DNA of 19,042 nt from CAYHZL01 sp964361075 (GCA_964361075.1 CAYHZL010000046.1:1-19042), one strand, 5' to 3'. Shown: positions 1 to 7,469, counted from the first letter of the stretch. The notes: a model not told the origin generated them from the letters alone. Numbers and translations: made by a program.

Positions 1-57
1 GGAAATCCCCCTTGAAAAGGGGGTGTCCCGATTTGTTTTTTAATCGGGACGGGGATT
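1..57. repeat. Composite intergenic hairpin repeat
   Basis: Two perfect stem-loops lie side by side. CCCCC-TTGAAAA-GGGGG occupies 7-23. GTCCCGATT (25-33) pairs with AATCGGGAC (42-50) around a T-rich loop. Outer words AATCCCC and GGGGATT bracket both. The same CCCCC-TTGAAAA-GGGGG hairpin recurs interrupted at 12902-12941, so this copy is the intact reference for that site. It lies about 190 bp downstream of the FmdB-like gene and could stop its transcript, but there is no clean T-run, so I treat it as a dispersed repeat. Confidence 0.6.
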
Positions 58-83
58 CATTTTCTTTGGAAATACTGAAATTA

Positions 84-152
84 TGCCGAAGGTGGCAACG
101 CCATTCACTTGGAACATCTGGCGAAGCCATTCGCCGTGGCGAACCTTCGGGA
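84..152. repeat. Nested cluster of 22-nt double mini-hairpin units
   Basis: The stretch resolves into one host unit with two insertions. The host halves are TGCCGAAGG (84-92) plus CA (115-116), giving TGCCGAAGGCA, and TC (117-118) plus CCTTCGGGA (144-152), giving TCCCTTCGGGA. The first hairpin is interrupted by TGGCAACGCCA + TTCACTTGGAA (93-114, 22 nt; the second hairpin has one mismatch). The second is interrupted by TGGCGAAGCCA + TTCGCCGTGGCGAA (119-143, 25 nt). Each inserted unit starts with T, ends with A and is followed by C. There is no reading frame of interest here. The parse is mine; no named family is recognised. Confidence 0.6.
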
Positions 153-226
153 CAAAAAACACGCTGAGCAGTTATCATTTGTTTTTTTTTCCCTCGCGCC
201 TTTGTGTCTTTGTGGTGAAAAAACTT

Positions 227-245
227 AATTTTTGGAACCGCCCTT
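227..245. repeat. Solo terminal repeat, same family as 8518-8692
   Basis: The 19-nt word AATTTTTGGAACCGCCCTT is the reverse complement, with one mismatch, of the left end of the repeat element at 8518-8536. It also matches that element's right end (8675-8692) closely. No partner end is visible in 1-226. It abuts the stop codon of the FmdB-like gene (stop at 244-246), so one end of a decayed or truncated element touches that gene's 3' end. Confidence 0.55.
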
Positions 246-522
246 AACCCTGCTTCGTTTCTGATGTACTAGACGTAGTTGGCGAAGGCGGAGCCGCTGG
301 AGTTGCCGGAGAAGTTTTATTCTCGCCGCTCTTCCCACTTCCGTTTTTATAATCAGTCAAATAAAATCCTTTGCCTTTAAAAATCATACCGGCGCCGCTG
401 ATAACGCGATAGAGATTTGGTGTGTTACATTGTGGACAATCAATTAGCGATTCTGCGCTCATTGATTGTAATTCTTCAAACTCATAACTACAATCTCTAC
501 ATTTATATTCGTACGTCGGCAT
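244..522 (-). CDS. FmdB-family zinc-ribbon protein
   Basis: This is a 92-residue protein opening MPTYEYKC, the standard start of the FmdB/CxxC_CXXC_SSSS regulatory-like family. Two CxxC pairs (C8/C11 and C29/C32) would form one zinc ribbon. They are followed by the usual stretch ending FKGKGFYLTDY (about 48-58). The tail after residue 60 is low-complexity (Ser, Thr, Pro, Ala), as is common in the family. The family is widespread and its biochemical role is not established; regulator is an old name and should not be over-read. It lies downstream of the aminotransferase on the same strand, separated by the MITE-like element at 544-660, so cotranscription is possible but uncertain. Confidence 0.88.
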   Translation of the reverse strand: MPTYEYKCRDCSYEFEELQSMSAESLIDCPQCNTPNLYRVISGAGMIFKGKGFYLTDYKNGSGKSGENKTSPATPAAPPSPTTSSTSETKQG

Positions 523-543
523 AGTTTCCTCATTACAACATTA

Positions 544-660
544 GGGCATCTCTAAAAACCTTCAAGGTTTATCTTGACCAAATTTTGTGATGTTAAAATT
601 TTATGTACATCGCAAAAATAAAAACCTTGAAGGTTTCGTAACTAGTTTTTAGAGATGCCC
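544..660. mobile_element. MITE-like element with 16-bp perfect TIRs
   Basis: GGGCATCTCTAAAAAC at 544-559 is matched perfectly by its reverse complement at 645-660. The 117-bp element is flanked by a 4-bp direct repeat ATTA (540-543 and 661-664), a likely target duplication. Just inside the ends, AAACCTTCAAGGTTT (556-570) and AAACCTTGAAGGTTT (622-636) are near-perfect palindromes and are inverse to each other. No coding capacity is present. The right ATTA overlaps the TAA stop of the aminotransferase, so insertion was at the very end of that gene. The long fold could also act as a transcription terminator for the operon. Confidence 0.7.
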
Positions 661-661
661 A

Positions 662-1855
662 TTACTTCAATTTTGCAAATGCAACTTTCATTCGTGCAAT
701 AGCTTTTTCTAAATCGCCCATCGAGCACGCATAGGAAAGACGAATATTTTCCTTCGCGCCGAATCCGACGCCCGGCACAACTACAACCTGTGCTTCGTGA
801 ATAAGAAACTGTGAAATATCGTCGCTCGTTTTAATTTTTTTACCATTAAAACTTTTTCCGAAAAATGTACTGACATTCGGAAAAACATAAAACGCGCCTT
901 GGGGCGTGAGACATGTAACACCGGGGAGCGCATTCAGTTCACGCACAATATAATCGCGGCGCTTTTTGAATTCGCCAACCATATACGTTACTTCTGTTTC
1001 CGGTCCGCTGATTGCTGCGAGCGCTGCTTTCTGCGCAATGGAATTTGGATTCGATGTTACCTGGCTTTGCACTTTTTCTGCTGCATCAACAATAAGTTTT
1101 GCCGCACTCAAATAACCAATTCTCCAGCCCGTCATCGAATATGCTTTCGAAACACCATTGACGGTAATAACCAAATCCTTTACAGCATCAATTGAACCGA
1201 TGCTGAAATGTTGCGCACCATCATAAATTACTTTTTCGTAAATCTCGTCCGAGATAACATAGATGCCGCTCTTTTTTACAACAGCGGCAATTTCTTCAAT
1301 CTCGCTGCGCGTGTACACGGAACCGGTCGGATTAGACGGCGAGCAAAGAATTAACGCTTTTGTTTTCGGCGTAATCGCTTTTTTTAATTGCTTCGCTGTC
1401 ATTCTGAATTCTGTTTTCTCATTCGTTTGAACAATGACAGGTTTCGCATCAACCAACTTTACCATTTCGGGATAGCTGACCCAATACGGTGCAGGAATAA
1501 TAATTTCATCACCCTTATTGCACATTGCTGCAAGTGCGTTGTAGATGGAATGTTTTGCACCGTTCGAAACGAGCACGCGCGATGCATCTGTGTGGATATT
1601 ATTATCGCGCTTCAATTTTTCTGCGATGGCAGTGCGGAGTTCGAGAATACCGGCGTTGATGGTGTACTTTGTAAAATTTTCTTCGATTGCTTTGATAGCC
1701 GCTTGTTTAATATGGTTCGGTGTTGGAAAATCCGGTTCACCGGCAGTAAGACTAACAACATCAATACCGTCCGCTTTCATTTTTTTTGCAAGTGCGGTTA
1801 ATGCTAACGTGATGGATGCTTCTGCTTTTGCTACTTTTTTGGAAATAGATTTCAA
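662..1855 (-). CDS. aspC: Pyridoxal-phosphate aminotransferase, aspartate type
   Basis: This 397-residue class I/II fold-type I aminotransferase probably transfers the amino group between aspartate and 2-oxoglutarate in the cytoplasm. The PLP-binding signatures are clear: SPSNPTGSVY, the SDEIYEKVIYDG segment, and NGVSKAYSMTGWRIGY with the Schiff-base lysine at about K237. The C-terminal substrate-carboxylate arginine is in NIRLSYACS (about R372). TAGEPDF near residue 40 is typical of the Ib aspartate/prephenate aminotransferase subgroup, so glutamate-prephenate activity is an alternative. The start is TTG (1855-1853), which overlaps the CoaD TGA stop. It gives the expected MKSISKKV start, so translational coupling is likely. 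Last gene of the hrcA run. Confidence 0.9.
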   Translation of the reverse strand: MKSISKKVAKAEASITLALTALAKKMKADGIDVVSLTAGEPDFPTPNHIKQAAIKAIEENFTKYTINAGILELRTAIAEKLKRDNNIHTDASRVLVSNGAKHSIYNALAAMCNKGDEIIIPAPYWVSYPEMVKLVDAKPVIVQTNEKTEFRMTAKQLKKAITPKTKALILCSPSNPTGSVYTRSEIEEIAAVVKKSGIYVISDEIYEKVIYDGAQHFSIGSIDAVKDLVITVNGVSKAYSMTGWRIGYLSAAKLIVDAAEKVQSQVTSNPNSIAQKAALAAISGPETEVTYMVGEFKKRRDYIVRELNALPGVTCLTPQGAFYVFPNVSTFFGKSFNGKKIKTSDDISQFLIHEAQVVVVPGVGFGAKENIRLSYACSMGDLEKAIARMKVAFAKLK

Positions 1856-2358
1856 GGGTAGTACTTCGTCCTTTCTAAATGGATTTTTTTTTGAAGTTGT
1901 TTAAAAACAATTGGATGAACAAAACTTTTTATGTCGCCGCCATGCCGCGCAATTTCTCGTATAATGCTCGAGTTGAGATATGTGTATTTTTCGTGCGGCA
2001 TGAGAAACACAGTAGAAATATTTTCTGCCTGATGCCGGTTCATCAATGCCATTTGAAATTCGTACTCAAAATCTGATACGGCGCGAAGACCGCGAATAAG
2101 TGCAACTGCTTTTTTTTTCTTGGCGAATTCTACCAGCAAGCCGTCGAAACTTTCCACTGATACATTGTTATATTTTTTTACACGAACGATTTGTTTCAGC
2201 AGCGCAACGCGTTCTTCCGCAGTGAAGAGCGGTTCTTTCGAAGAATTTTTTGCAACTGTTACAATAACACGATCGAACAAGGAAAGCGACCGTTCAAGAA
2301 TATCGAGATGCCCGTTGGTAACCGGATCAAATGTTCCTGGATACAATGCAATTTTCAT
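1852..2358 (-). CDS. coaD: Pantetheine-phosphate adenylyltransferase
   Basis: At 168 residues this is the normal length for CoaD. It joins AMP from ATP to 4'-phosphopantetheine to give dephospho-CoA, the penultimate step of coenzyme A synthesis. The nucleotidyltransferase signature GTFDPVTNGH (8-17) carries the ATP-binding TxGH-like end. LIRGLR (87-92) and YLNSSIIREI (near residue 128) match the conserved phosphate- and adenine-contacting segments. Its ATG (2358-2356) overlaps the RsmD stop in an ATGA, so it is translated with RsmD. The rsmD-coaD pairing is common in many bacteria, which supports both calls. Confidence 0.96.
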   Translation of the reverse strand: MKIALYPGTFDPVTNGHLDILERSLSLFDRVIVTVAKNSSKEPLFTAEERVALLKQIVRVKKYNNVSVESFDGLLVEFAKKKKAVALIRGLRAVSDFEYEFQMALMNRHQAENISTVFLMPHEKYTYLNSSIIREIARHGGDIKSFVHPIVFKQLQKKIHLERTKYYP

Positions 2359-2924
2359 TCGTGTTCCTCTTCGTGTACTGTTCGATGGTGAAAGAAAGAG
2401 ATCGCTGTACGTCCATACGTCCGTTCATCGAAAGCTTCCCAGAGAGAATTCGGAATAAATTCAAAATATGTCGGATGTTCCATTATCAAAATTCCGTCCG
2501 TAGCAACAACACCACTTTCAAAAATAATTGTCGGCAGGGAAGCAAGCGTTTCGATTGAATATGGCGGATCAGCAAAGACGACATCATATTTCGGAGGTGA
2601 GGATTGCAGAAATCGTGTTACATCGCCGGGTATGACCGAGCTTTCATTTTCTGCGCCGACATGAGAAATGTTGTTCTTCAAAAACATCAACGCGTTTTTA
2701 TCTTTTTCAACGAAGACAACTTTTTTTGCACCGCGGCTCAATGCTTCAATACCAACGCTGCCGCTGCCGGCAAATAAATCGAGCACGTTCGAATTACCCC
2801 AGTGGATTTTACTTTGCAAAATATTAAAGAGTGCGCTTTTCACTCTGTCTGTTGCCGGACGCACGGATAAATCCGGAACAGTGGTGAGTGTACGTCCTTT
2901 ATATTTTCCTGCGATGACACGCAT
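2355..2924 (-). CDS. rsmD: 16S rRNA (guanine(966)-N2)-methyltransferase
   Basis: This 189-residue protein is the usual RsmD size and is expected to methylate G966 of 16S rRNA using S-adenosylmethionine. It opens MRVIAGKYKGRTL and has the SVRPATDRVKSALFNIL block (20-36). The SAM-binding motif I is LDLFAGSGSVG (48-58), and the catalytic motif IV is ADPPY (118-122), the DPPY form used by N-methyltransferases. It starts 3 nt after the PilM-like stop and overlaps coaD by 4 nt, placing it mid-operon. Confidence 0.95.
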   Translation of the reverse strand: MRVIAGKYKGRTLTTVPDLSVRPATDRVKSALFNILQSKIHWGNSNVLDLFAGSGSVGIEALSRGAKKVVFVEKDKNALMFLKNNISHVGAENESSVIPGDVTRFLQSSPPKYDVVFADPPYSIETLASLPTIIFESGVVATDGILIMEHPTYFEFIPNSLWEAFDERTYGRTAISFFHHRTVHEEEHE

Positions 2925-2927
2925 CTA

Positions 2928-3836
2928 TTATTCTTCTCTCAACGCTAAACCAACCGCCGCGGCATATTCCTGCCGCCGTAGTTTTATTCCTTCAATATTT
3001 TTTAATGTTGCCGGCAATGCAATTTTCCAAAATGGATCCAAGACCTCAATCGGCAGAGAAATGTGCTGCGAAATATTTTCTATCATAGATCGTGTTAGAC
3101 TTCTGCCATGCAGGAAGAGAACTTCCGCGCTCATATTTTTTACGTACTCGACTATGTGTGTAACATCCATTCCTTTACCATATTCCATCGTAAGAATATC
3201 TGCCGTTTTTCCTTTGACCAGTGTGCTGGCATCAAATGTTTCTTCATCGAAGCCAACAAGCACTGTTCGTTTTGCAGCAACATGAGGATAATTAAAGAGC
3301 AGCGCATTCTCAGCACAGAATTGGTCGATATCAACAATGTGTAATGTGCCGTACACTTTTTCCAGCACAGTGGTGAAAAAATTAATCATTGATTTTTTTA
3401 TCGACACCATTACAGCAGGTGCAACGTTTTGTTCTTCACTCACAAACGGCGACGCGCTGGAAAAATATCCGTCTGTATTTGTGTCGAGTGAATGTTGGCT
3501 AAATTCCCAGAGCAAATGTTCTTTAAGTTCTTTCTCTGAAAGAGTGGTATCAAGCGGCAGTGTTTGCATCAACACCATTTGACTATTCAAACCGACAGAA
3601 AAAATTTTAGAACCGTTGCCAATTTTTTTCAGAAATGATTGCAGTTCAGTTGCAAAAATTTTTTCGCGTTTTGTTGTGCCGGTTTCTTCAAATGTTGCCG
3701 GATCATTAAAATTTACAGATGAAAGAAATGAACCCGCACTTGTTAATGTGCGTCCTTTGGGGCTGTGCGCAATTTCGACGGCAGTTATTTGTGAATGTTC
3801 CACAATAAGAGCTGTATATCGTTCGGTAATTTTCAT
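2928..3836 (-). CDS. PilM-like actin-fold protein (putative pilus/competence assembly)
   Basis: This 302-residue protein resembles PilM/FtsA-type ASKHA proteins. The N-terminus (about 8-30) has a beta-hairpin with a phosphate-1-like stretch. LPLDTTLSEKELKEHLLWEF (about 94-113) matches the PilM segment preceding the helical insert. The C-terminus (AAAVGLALR) is the characteristic last helix of the fold. PilM binds the PilN tail on the inner face of the membrane in type IV pilus and competence machines. No PilN, PilO or PilQ gene is adjacent, so partners must be elsewhere. It overlaps the preceding ComEA-like gene by an ATGA, which strengthens a DNA-uptake or pilus link. Sequence similarity is weak; the family call is by pattern. 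Confidence 0.6.
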   Translation of the reverse strand: MKITERYTALIVEHSQITAVEIAHSPKGRTLTSAGSFLSSVNFNDPATFEETGTTKREKIFATELQSFLKKIGNGSKIFSVGLNSQMVLMQTLPLDTTLSEKELKEHLLWEFSQHSLDTNTDGYFSSASPFVSEEQNVAPAVMVSIKKSMINFFTTVLEKVYGTLHIVDIDQFCAENALLFNYPHVAAKRTVLVGFDEETFDASTLVKGKTADILTMEYGKGMDVTHIVEYVKNMSAEVLFLHGRSLTRSMIENISQHISLPIEVLDPFWKIALPATLKNIEGIKLRRQEYAAAVGLALREE

Positions 3837-4264
3837 TGTGCCTCGATGTACTCTCGCAACCGTTCAAATTTCTTTTCGCCGATGCCTTTTACTTTTCTTA
3901 AATCGTTGATTGTTGAAAATTTTTTATGCTCTTCACGATACAACAAGATTCGCTCTGCAATTCCTTCACCGATGCCGGGCAGCGAAACAAGTTCTTGTTT
4001 CGTTGCCGAGTTCAAATTAATTTTTTTCTTCGGTTGTGAATCTGTTGTGATGCGCTCCAGTGAATCTCTTGGCAGCATGCGCGAATGTTCGATGAATTGC
4101 TGATCTGTTTTCGTGTAATCAAATTGGGGCGCAGATGCACTGTTGAAATTTTTATACAAGCGTATGCCGGAACCAACAAGAAAAATGAGAGCAAGAAAAA
4201 GAAATATTTTTTGTTCGTTAGCGGTAAATGCAAAATAGTGTTGTATGCGGCGGAACAAGTTCAT
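3833..4264 (-). CDS. ComEA-like helix-hairpin-helix DNA-binding protein
   Basis: This is a 143-residue membrane-anchored protein. A short charged N-terminus is followed by one hydrophobic helix (about residues 19-36, FLFLALIFLVGSGI), then a polar linker. A paired helix-hairpin-helix domain follows: INLNSATKQELVSLPGIGEGIAERIL and DLRKVKGIGEKKFERLREYI. This is the ComEA layout, in which the HhH domain binds incoming double-stranded DNA outside the inner membrane during competence. Its neighbour is the PilM-like gene, with a 4-bp overlap. It starts 11 nt after dnaJ. An HhH protein with another DNA role remains possible. Confidence 0.85.
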   Translation of the reverse strand: MNLFRRIQHYFAFTANEQKIFLFLALIFLVGSGIRLYKNFNSASAPQFDYTKTDQQFIEHSRMLPRDSLERITTDSQPKKKINLNSATKQELVSLPGIGEGIAERILLYREEHKKFSTINDLRKVKGIGEKKFERLREYIEAQ

Positions 4265-4275
4265 GAATGTACCGT

Positions 4276-5424
4276 TTACGAAAAAGCGTTTTTCATTTTT
4301 TCAAAGAACCCTTTGTTCTTCGTTTTCTCTTCATCGGTCGGAATAATATGTTCGCTGTTCGCTAATTCTTTTATCAATTCTTTTTCTTTCGAATTCAGTT
4401 TGTTTGGTACCCACACTTGGATGCGCACAATTTGGTCGCCGCGTCCGTAACTGTTGAGATGCGGAATACCTTTTTCTTTCATGCGCAAAAGTTTGCCGGG
4501 CATTGTGCCGGCTTCAATTTTAATTTTTGATCTTCCGGTTAATGTCGGCACATCAATATCCGCACCCAACACTGCTTCAGGAAAACTGATGAGTGCATTA
4601 AAGATTACATCGTTTCCACTGCGCGTAAAAAATTCGTGTTTCAGTTCTTCAAATTCTACGATGATGTCGCCGGCATGTCCGCTGCGTCTTCCTGCATTTC
4701 CTTGTCCTTGCAACGTCAGATAATTTCCTTCACTGACACCGGCAGGCACATTCACTTTTATTGTTACTTCGCTTTGTTCACGACCTTCACCTTTACATGC
4801 AGGGCATGGCTCTTTAATGATTTGCCCGCTGCCGCCGCAATGTGCGCATGTGGAAATATTTACAAACTGTCCGAACATGGAACGGGAAACCTGGCGAAGT
4901 TCTCCGGTGCCGTTGCAGTACGAACAGGCTGCTTTCGATGAGCCGGGTTTTGCGCCGTTGCCTGAACAGGTCTGGCACGTTTTCCATTTTTTTATTTTTA
5001 ATTTCTTTTCAACGCCGGTGGCAATTTCTTCGAGTGTCAATTTTAATCGGAGACGTAAATCGGAACCGGCTTGACCTGTTTCACGACGACGGTGTTGCTG
5101 CGCACCGCCGAACATTTCTTCAAAAATAGAACCGCCGAACACATCACCGAAGTTTGAAAAAATATCGTTCACATTTTGATAGCCGTGGAAATCTGTTCCG
5201 CGCAAGCCTTCGTGTCCAAACTGATCGTAGCGTTGGCGTTTTGTTGCATCACTCAACACTTCGTATGCTTCTGCGCCTTCTTTAAATTTGTCTTCAGCTT
5301 CTTTGTTATTCGGATTTCTATCGGGATGATGTTGTAAAGCAAGTTTTCTGTACGCTTTTTTTATTTCTTCTTGTGAAGCGTTTCTGGAAACGCCTAAAAT
5401 TTCATAATAATCTTTTTTTGCCAT
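4276..5424 (-). CDS. dnaJ: Chaperone protein DnaJ
   Basis: This 382-residue full-length type I DnaJ (Hsp40) stimulates DnaK ATPase and delivers unfolded clients. The J domain spans 4-67 with HPD at 33-35. A Gly/Phe-rich segment follows (about 75-120). The zinc-finger domain has four CxxCxGxG repeats at 150-157, 167-174, 193-200 and 207-214, all cysteines present. The C-terminal substrate-binding region runs from about 220. It lies 2 nt after grpE. No dnaK is in the window, so DnaK must be encoded elsewhere, which is common in this part of the Bacteroidota. Confidence 0.98.
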   Translation of the reverse strand: MAKKDYYEILGVSRNASQEEIKKAYRKLALQHHPDRNPNNKEAEDKFKEGAEAYEVLSDATKRQRYDQFGHEGLRGTDFHGYQNVNDIFSNFGDVFGGSIFEEMFGGAQQHRRRETGQAGSDLRLRLKLTLEEIATGVEKKLKIKKWKTCQTCSGNGAKPGSSKAACSYCNGTGELRQVSRSMFGQFVNISTCAHCGGSGQIIKEPCPACKGEGREQSEVTIKVNVPAGVSEGNYLTLQGQGNAGRRSGHAGDIIVEFEELKHEFFTRSGNDVIFNALISFPEAVLGADIDVPTLTGRSKIKIEAGTMPGKLLRMKEKGIPHLNSYGRGDQIVRIQVWVPNKLNSKEKELIKELANSEHIIPTDEEKTKNKGFFEKMKNAFS

Positions 5425-5426
5425 TG

Positions 5427-6023
5427 TTAGTTATTGCTCTCCTTTGTCGCGTCGGGTTGTTCAACTTCCGGTGCAGCAGAAACAACAACTTTTGCGTGGC
5501 GAATCACTTTGCCGTTTAGTTCATATCCCTTTTCAACTTCTTCAATAATAGTGTGAGGTGGAATGTCGGCGCGTTGCACTTGCATCAGTGCATCGTGAAA
5601 TTCAACTTTAAATTCCTTGCCGGCACAATCCAGCGTTTTCAATCCTTGCCCTTCAAGTGTTTTCACAAACTTTGTATAAATCATTTCTACGCCTTTGTAG
5701 AAAGGATCCTGTTCAAGTTTTTCTTTTCCGCTTTTTAGTGAACGGGAAAAATCATCAAGTGTTGGAAGAAGCAGTGTGATGGTGCTTTCTCCGGCATACT
5801 TGGTTAACGCCATATAATCATTTCTTGAACGCTGTTTGTAATTTTCAAATTCAGCAGCCTTGCGAAGCAATTGATCTTTCAATTGTGCGGTTTGTTTTTC
5901 AAGCTCTTCTATTTTTTGTGTCAAAAGTTCCTTTTCTGATTGTTCGGGTTGTGGTGTTTGCAACTCATCACCACTATTTTTTTCTTCTTCTTTTTGATTG
6001 TTTGCTTTTTCATCAACAGCCAT
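5427..6023 (-). CDS. grpE: GrpE nucleotide exchange factor
   Basis: GrpE releases ADP from DnaK. The protein has an acidic, disordered N-terminus (about 1-45), a long coiled coil (ELEKQTAQLKDQLLRKAAEFENYKQR region, about 45-75), and the C-terminal beta domain with LNGKVIRHAKVVVSA. I chose the ATG at 6023 (198 residues) because AGGAGA lies at 6039-6034, ten bases upstream, one of the clearest Shine-Dalgarno sites here. An in-frame ATG at 6053 adds ten residues and overlaps the hrcA stop in an ATGA; it is the alternative start and may couple the genes. Confidence 0.95.
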   Translation of the reverse strand: MAVDEKANNQKEEEKNSGDELQTPQPEQSEKELLTQKIEELEKQTAQLKDQLLRKAAEFENYKQRSRNDYMALTKYAGESTITLLLPTLDDFSRSLKSGKEKLEQDPFYKGVEMIYTKFVKTLEGQGLKTLDCAGKEFKVEFHDALMQVQRADIPPHTIIEEVEKGYELNGKVIRHAKVVVSAAPEVEQPDATKESNN

Positions 6024-6049
6024 TGTAAAAAAATCTCCTATGTTGAAAT

Positions 6050-7087
6050 TCATTGTCTTGTGCTAAACATGGTGGAAATAGTTTTCGCAACATAATCAAC
6101 GAGCGGAATCATTTTCGAATAATTCATGCGCTTTGTTCCGATGATGCCGATTGTTCCTGTTACACCGCTGACACTGTAGGTTGAACTCACGACACTGTAC
6201 TCGCGAAGTGTATCTTCCTGAATTTCTTTGCCGATGGTAACAGCAATAGAACCCTCTTTTGGAAAGTTTTGTTCCAACACGTGAACGATAATATCTTCAT
6301 TCTCCAACAATTCAATAATGCTTTTGAAATGTTCTGTGTTCACAAATTCCGGCTGCGAGAGAATATTTTTCGCTCCGCCGATATGGATTTTTTCACGGTT
6401 TGTTTTTTCATCAAACAATGTATCAACACTATCAATGAACAGGCGAATAAGTCCGGTCTCTTCATCGAGTACATCATGCACACGCTGGGAAAACGTATGT
6501 TGAATTTCGTTGAGCGTTAAATTAGATAAACGTTCGTTCAGTATTCTGCTTACCTCTTCCAATTTCGTGCGCGGTATTTCGGAATTGATTTCCATCGTCA
6601 GAGTTTTAATTAAGCCCGAACGCATGGAAATAATAATGAGCAGACGCGAATTTGAAATTTGCACAAGTTCTAATTTTTCGAAAATGCCGGTACTGAATCG
6701 AGGCGCGCCTACTACTCCGAGTTGGTGCGAAATACTTCCCAAAAGTTTTGAAGTAATTTTTAAAATCGTTTCTGTATCAACCGTTGACTGAAGCTGTGAT
6801 TGTATTTCCGATTGATCGTTGGCAGTGAGTCGTTCAATATCCATTAATGAGTCAACGTAGAAGCGGTACCCTTTATCTGTTGGAATGCGTCCGGCAGAAG
6901 TATGCGGGTGATCAAGAAAGCCCTGTTCTTCCAAATCGGACATAACATTGCGCACGGTTGCGGGGCTTAAACCGATATTGTTTTTCTTTGAAATGTACCG
7001 AGAGCCAACCGGTGTTGCAGTATGTATAAAATTGTGAACAATACTGCGTAAAATGGTTTTTTCCCGCTCGTTCAGTTCCGAACTCAT
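6050..7087 (-). CDS. hrcA: Heat-inducible transcription repressor HrcA
   Basis: HrcA normally represses chaperone genes by binding CIRCE operators and is released on heat stress. The N-terminal winged helix shows LNEREKTILRSIV, PVGSRYISKK and LSPATVRNVMSDLEEQGFL, followed by HTSAGRIPTDKGYRFYVDSLM. The GAF-like and C-terminal dimer region follows, ending near GVTGTIGIIGTKRMNYSKMI, the standard HrcA close. I prefer the start at 7087 (345 residues), which leaves a short lead before LNERE as in the family. An ATG at 7114 adds nine residues. No CIRCE sequence (TTAGCACTC-N9-GAGTGCTAA) is seen upstream. It heads the grpE-dnaJ run. Confidence 0.96.
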   Translation of the reverse strand: MSSELNEREKTILRSIVHNFIHTATPVGSRYISKKNNIGLSPATVRNVMSDLEEQGFLDHPHTSAGRIPTDKGYRFYVDSLMDIERLTANDQSEIQSQLQSTVDTETILKITSKLLGSISHQLGVVGAPRFSTGIFEKLELVQISNSRLLIIISMRSGLIKTLTMEINSEIPRTKLEEVSRILNERLSNLTLNEIQHTFSQRVHDVLDEETGLIRLFIDSVDTLFDEKTNREKIHIGGAKNILSQPEFVNTEHFKSIIELLENEDIIVHVLEQNFPKEGSIAVTIGKEIQEDTLREYSVVSSTYSVSGVTGTIGIIGTKRMNYSKMIPLVDYVAKTISTMFSTRQ

Positions 7088-7110
7088 AGCGTGGTGTACG
7101 TAAAAACATG

Positions 7111-7125
7111 CCAAAAATATTTTGG
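7111..7125. promoter_or_regulatory. Short palindrome at the hrcA promoter (possible operator)
   Basis: CCAAAA (7111-7116) and TTTTGG (7120-7123 plus GG) form a 6-bp inverted repeat around ATA. It lies immediately downstream of the predicted -10 box of the hrcA promoter and upstream of the preferred start at 7087. This position would suit an operator. It is AT-rich and short, so chance is a real alternative. Confidence 0.25.
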
Positions 7126-7134
7126 TTTCAATAA

Positions 7135-7163
7135 AAAATACAAATTTTTGAAAAGTAAGTCAA
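7135..7163 (-). promoter_or_regulatory. Sigma70-like promoter for the hrcA operon
   Basis: On the minus strand TTGACT (7163-7158) and TATTTT (7140-7135) are separated by 17 bases, the ideal sigma70 spacing. A start point near 7128 would leave a leader of about 40 bases to the ATG at 7087. Major sigma factors of Bacteroidota often prefer TTG / TAnnTTTG boxes, so use of this classic layout is an inference. Confidence 0.5.
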
Positions 7164-7218
7164 GGAAAGGACAAATGTGGTGGTGGTGCCTTTTGGTTTT
7201 TCCGTCATTGATTAGCCA

Positions 7219-7300
7219 AGTGATGCCATGACTTTCTCAATTGAATTCGCGAGAATTCAGAGAATGGCATATCCAAAATAGTAGAAGTCATGGCATCACT
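7219..7300. repeat. Long inverted repeat upstream of hrcA
   Basis: AGTGATGCCATGACTT at 7219-7234 is matched perfectly by its reverse complement at 7285-7300. Between them is a smaller inverted repeat TGAATTC-GCGA-GAATTCA (near 7242-7259). Outside, ACAAATGTGG occurs twice as a direct repeat (7171-7180 and 7321-7330), and TGTGGTGGTGG near 7176 is nearly inverse to CCACTACCACA near 7313. It looks like a decayed inverted-repeat element about 150 bp long. It separates the receiver gene from hrcA, in a 382-bp stretch without a gene. Confidence 0.55.
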
Positions 7301-7404
7301 ATTCAATTGAACCCACTACCACAAATGTGGTACTACGGTTGAAATGAAGGAAGCAAGTAAATTATTTTACGACAACTCTAAAGACTCAAAAAAAATATTT
7401 ACCG

Positions 7405-7426
7405 TCCCAAAGGGATGGCTTAGCCA
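7405..7426. repeat. 22-nt double mini-hairpin unit
   Basis: TCCCAAAGGGA (7405-7415) is followed directly by TGGCTTAGCCA (7416-7426). Each is a 4-bp stem with a 3-nt loop; the pair is followed by C. This is the same architecture as at 12907-12928 and 18892-18913. It is 44 bp beyond the stop of the receiver gene, and on the minus strand it is followed by an AT-rich stretch ending in eight T, so it may help end that transcript. Confidence 0.6.
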
Positions 7427-7469
7427 CACAGTTGTAATGATGAAAGAAAAATTAGTTTTAGAAGTTCTC

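Noticed and set aside
84..152. CRISPR array or tandem satellite
   Set aside because: There are no regularly spaced identical repeats with unique spacers; the structure is nested short hairpins.
1388..1801. 137-residue plus-strand frame opposite the aminotransferase
   Set aside because: It is a shadow of a strongly supported gene with no family features of its own.
7088..7469. CIRCE operator upstream of hrcA
   Set aside because: Neither TTAGCACTC nor GAGTGCTAA was found in this gap.
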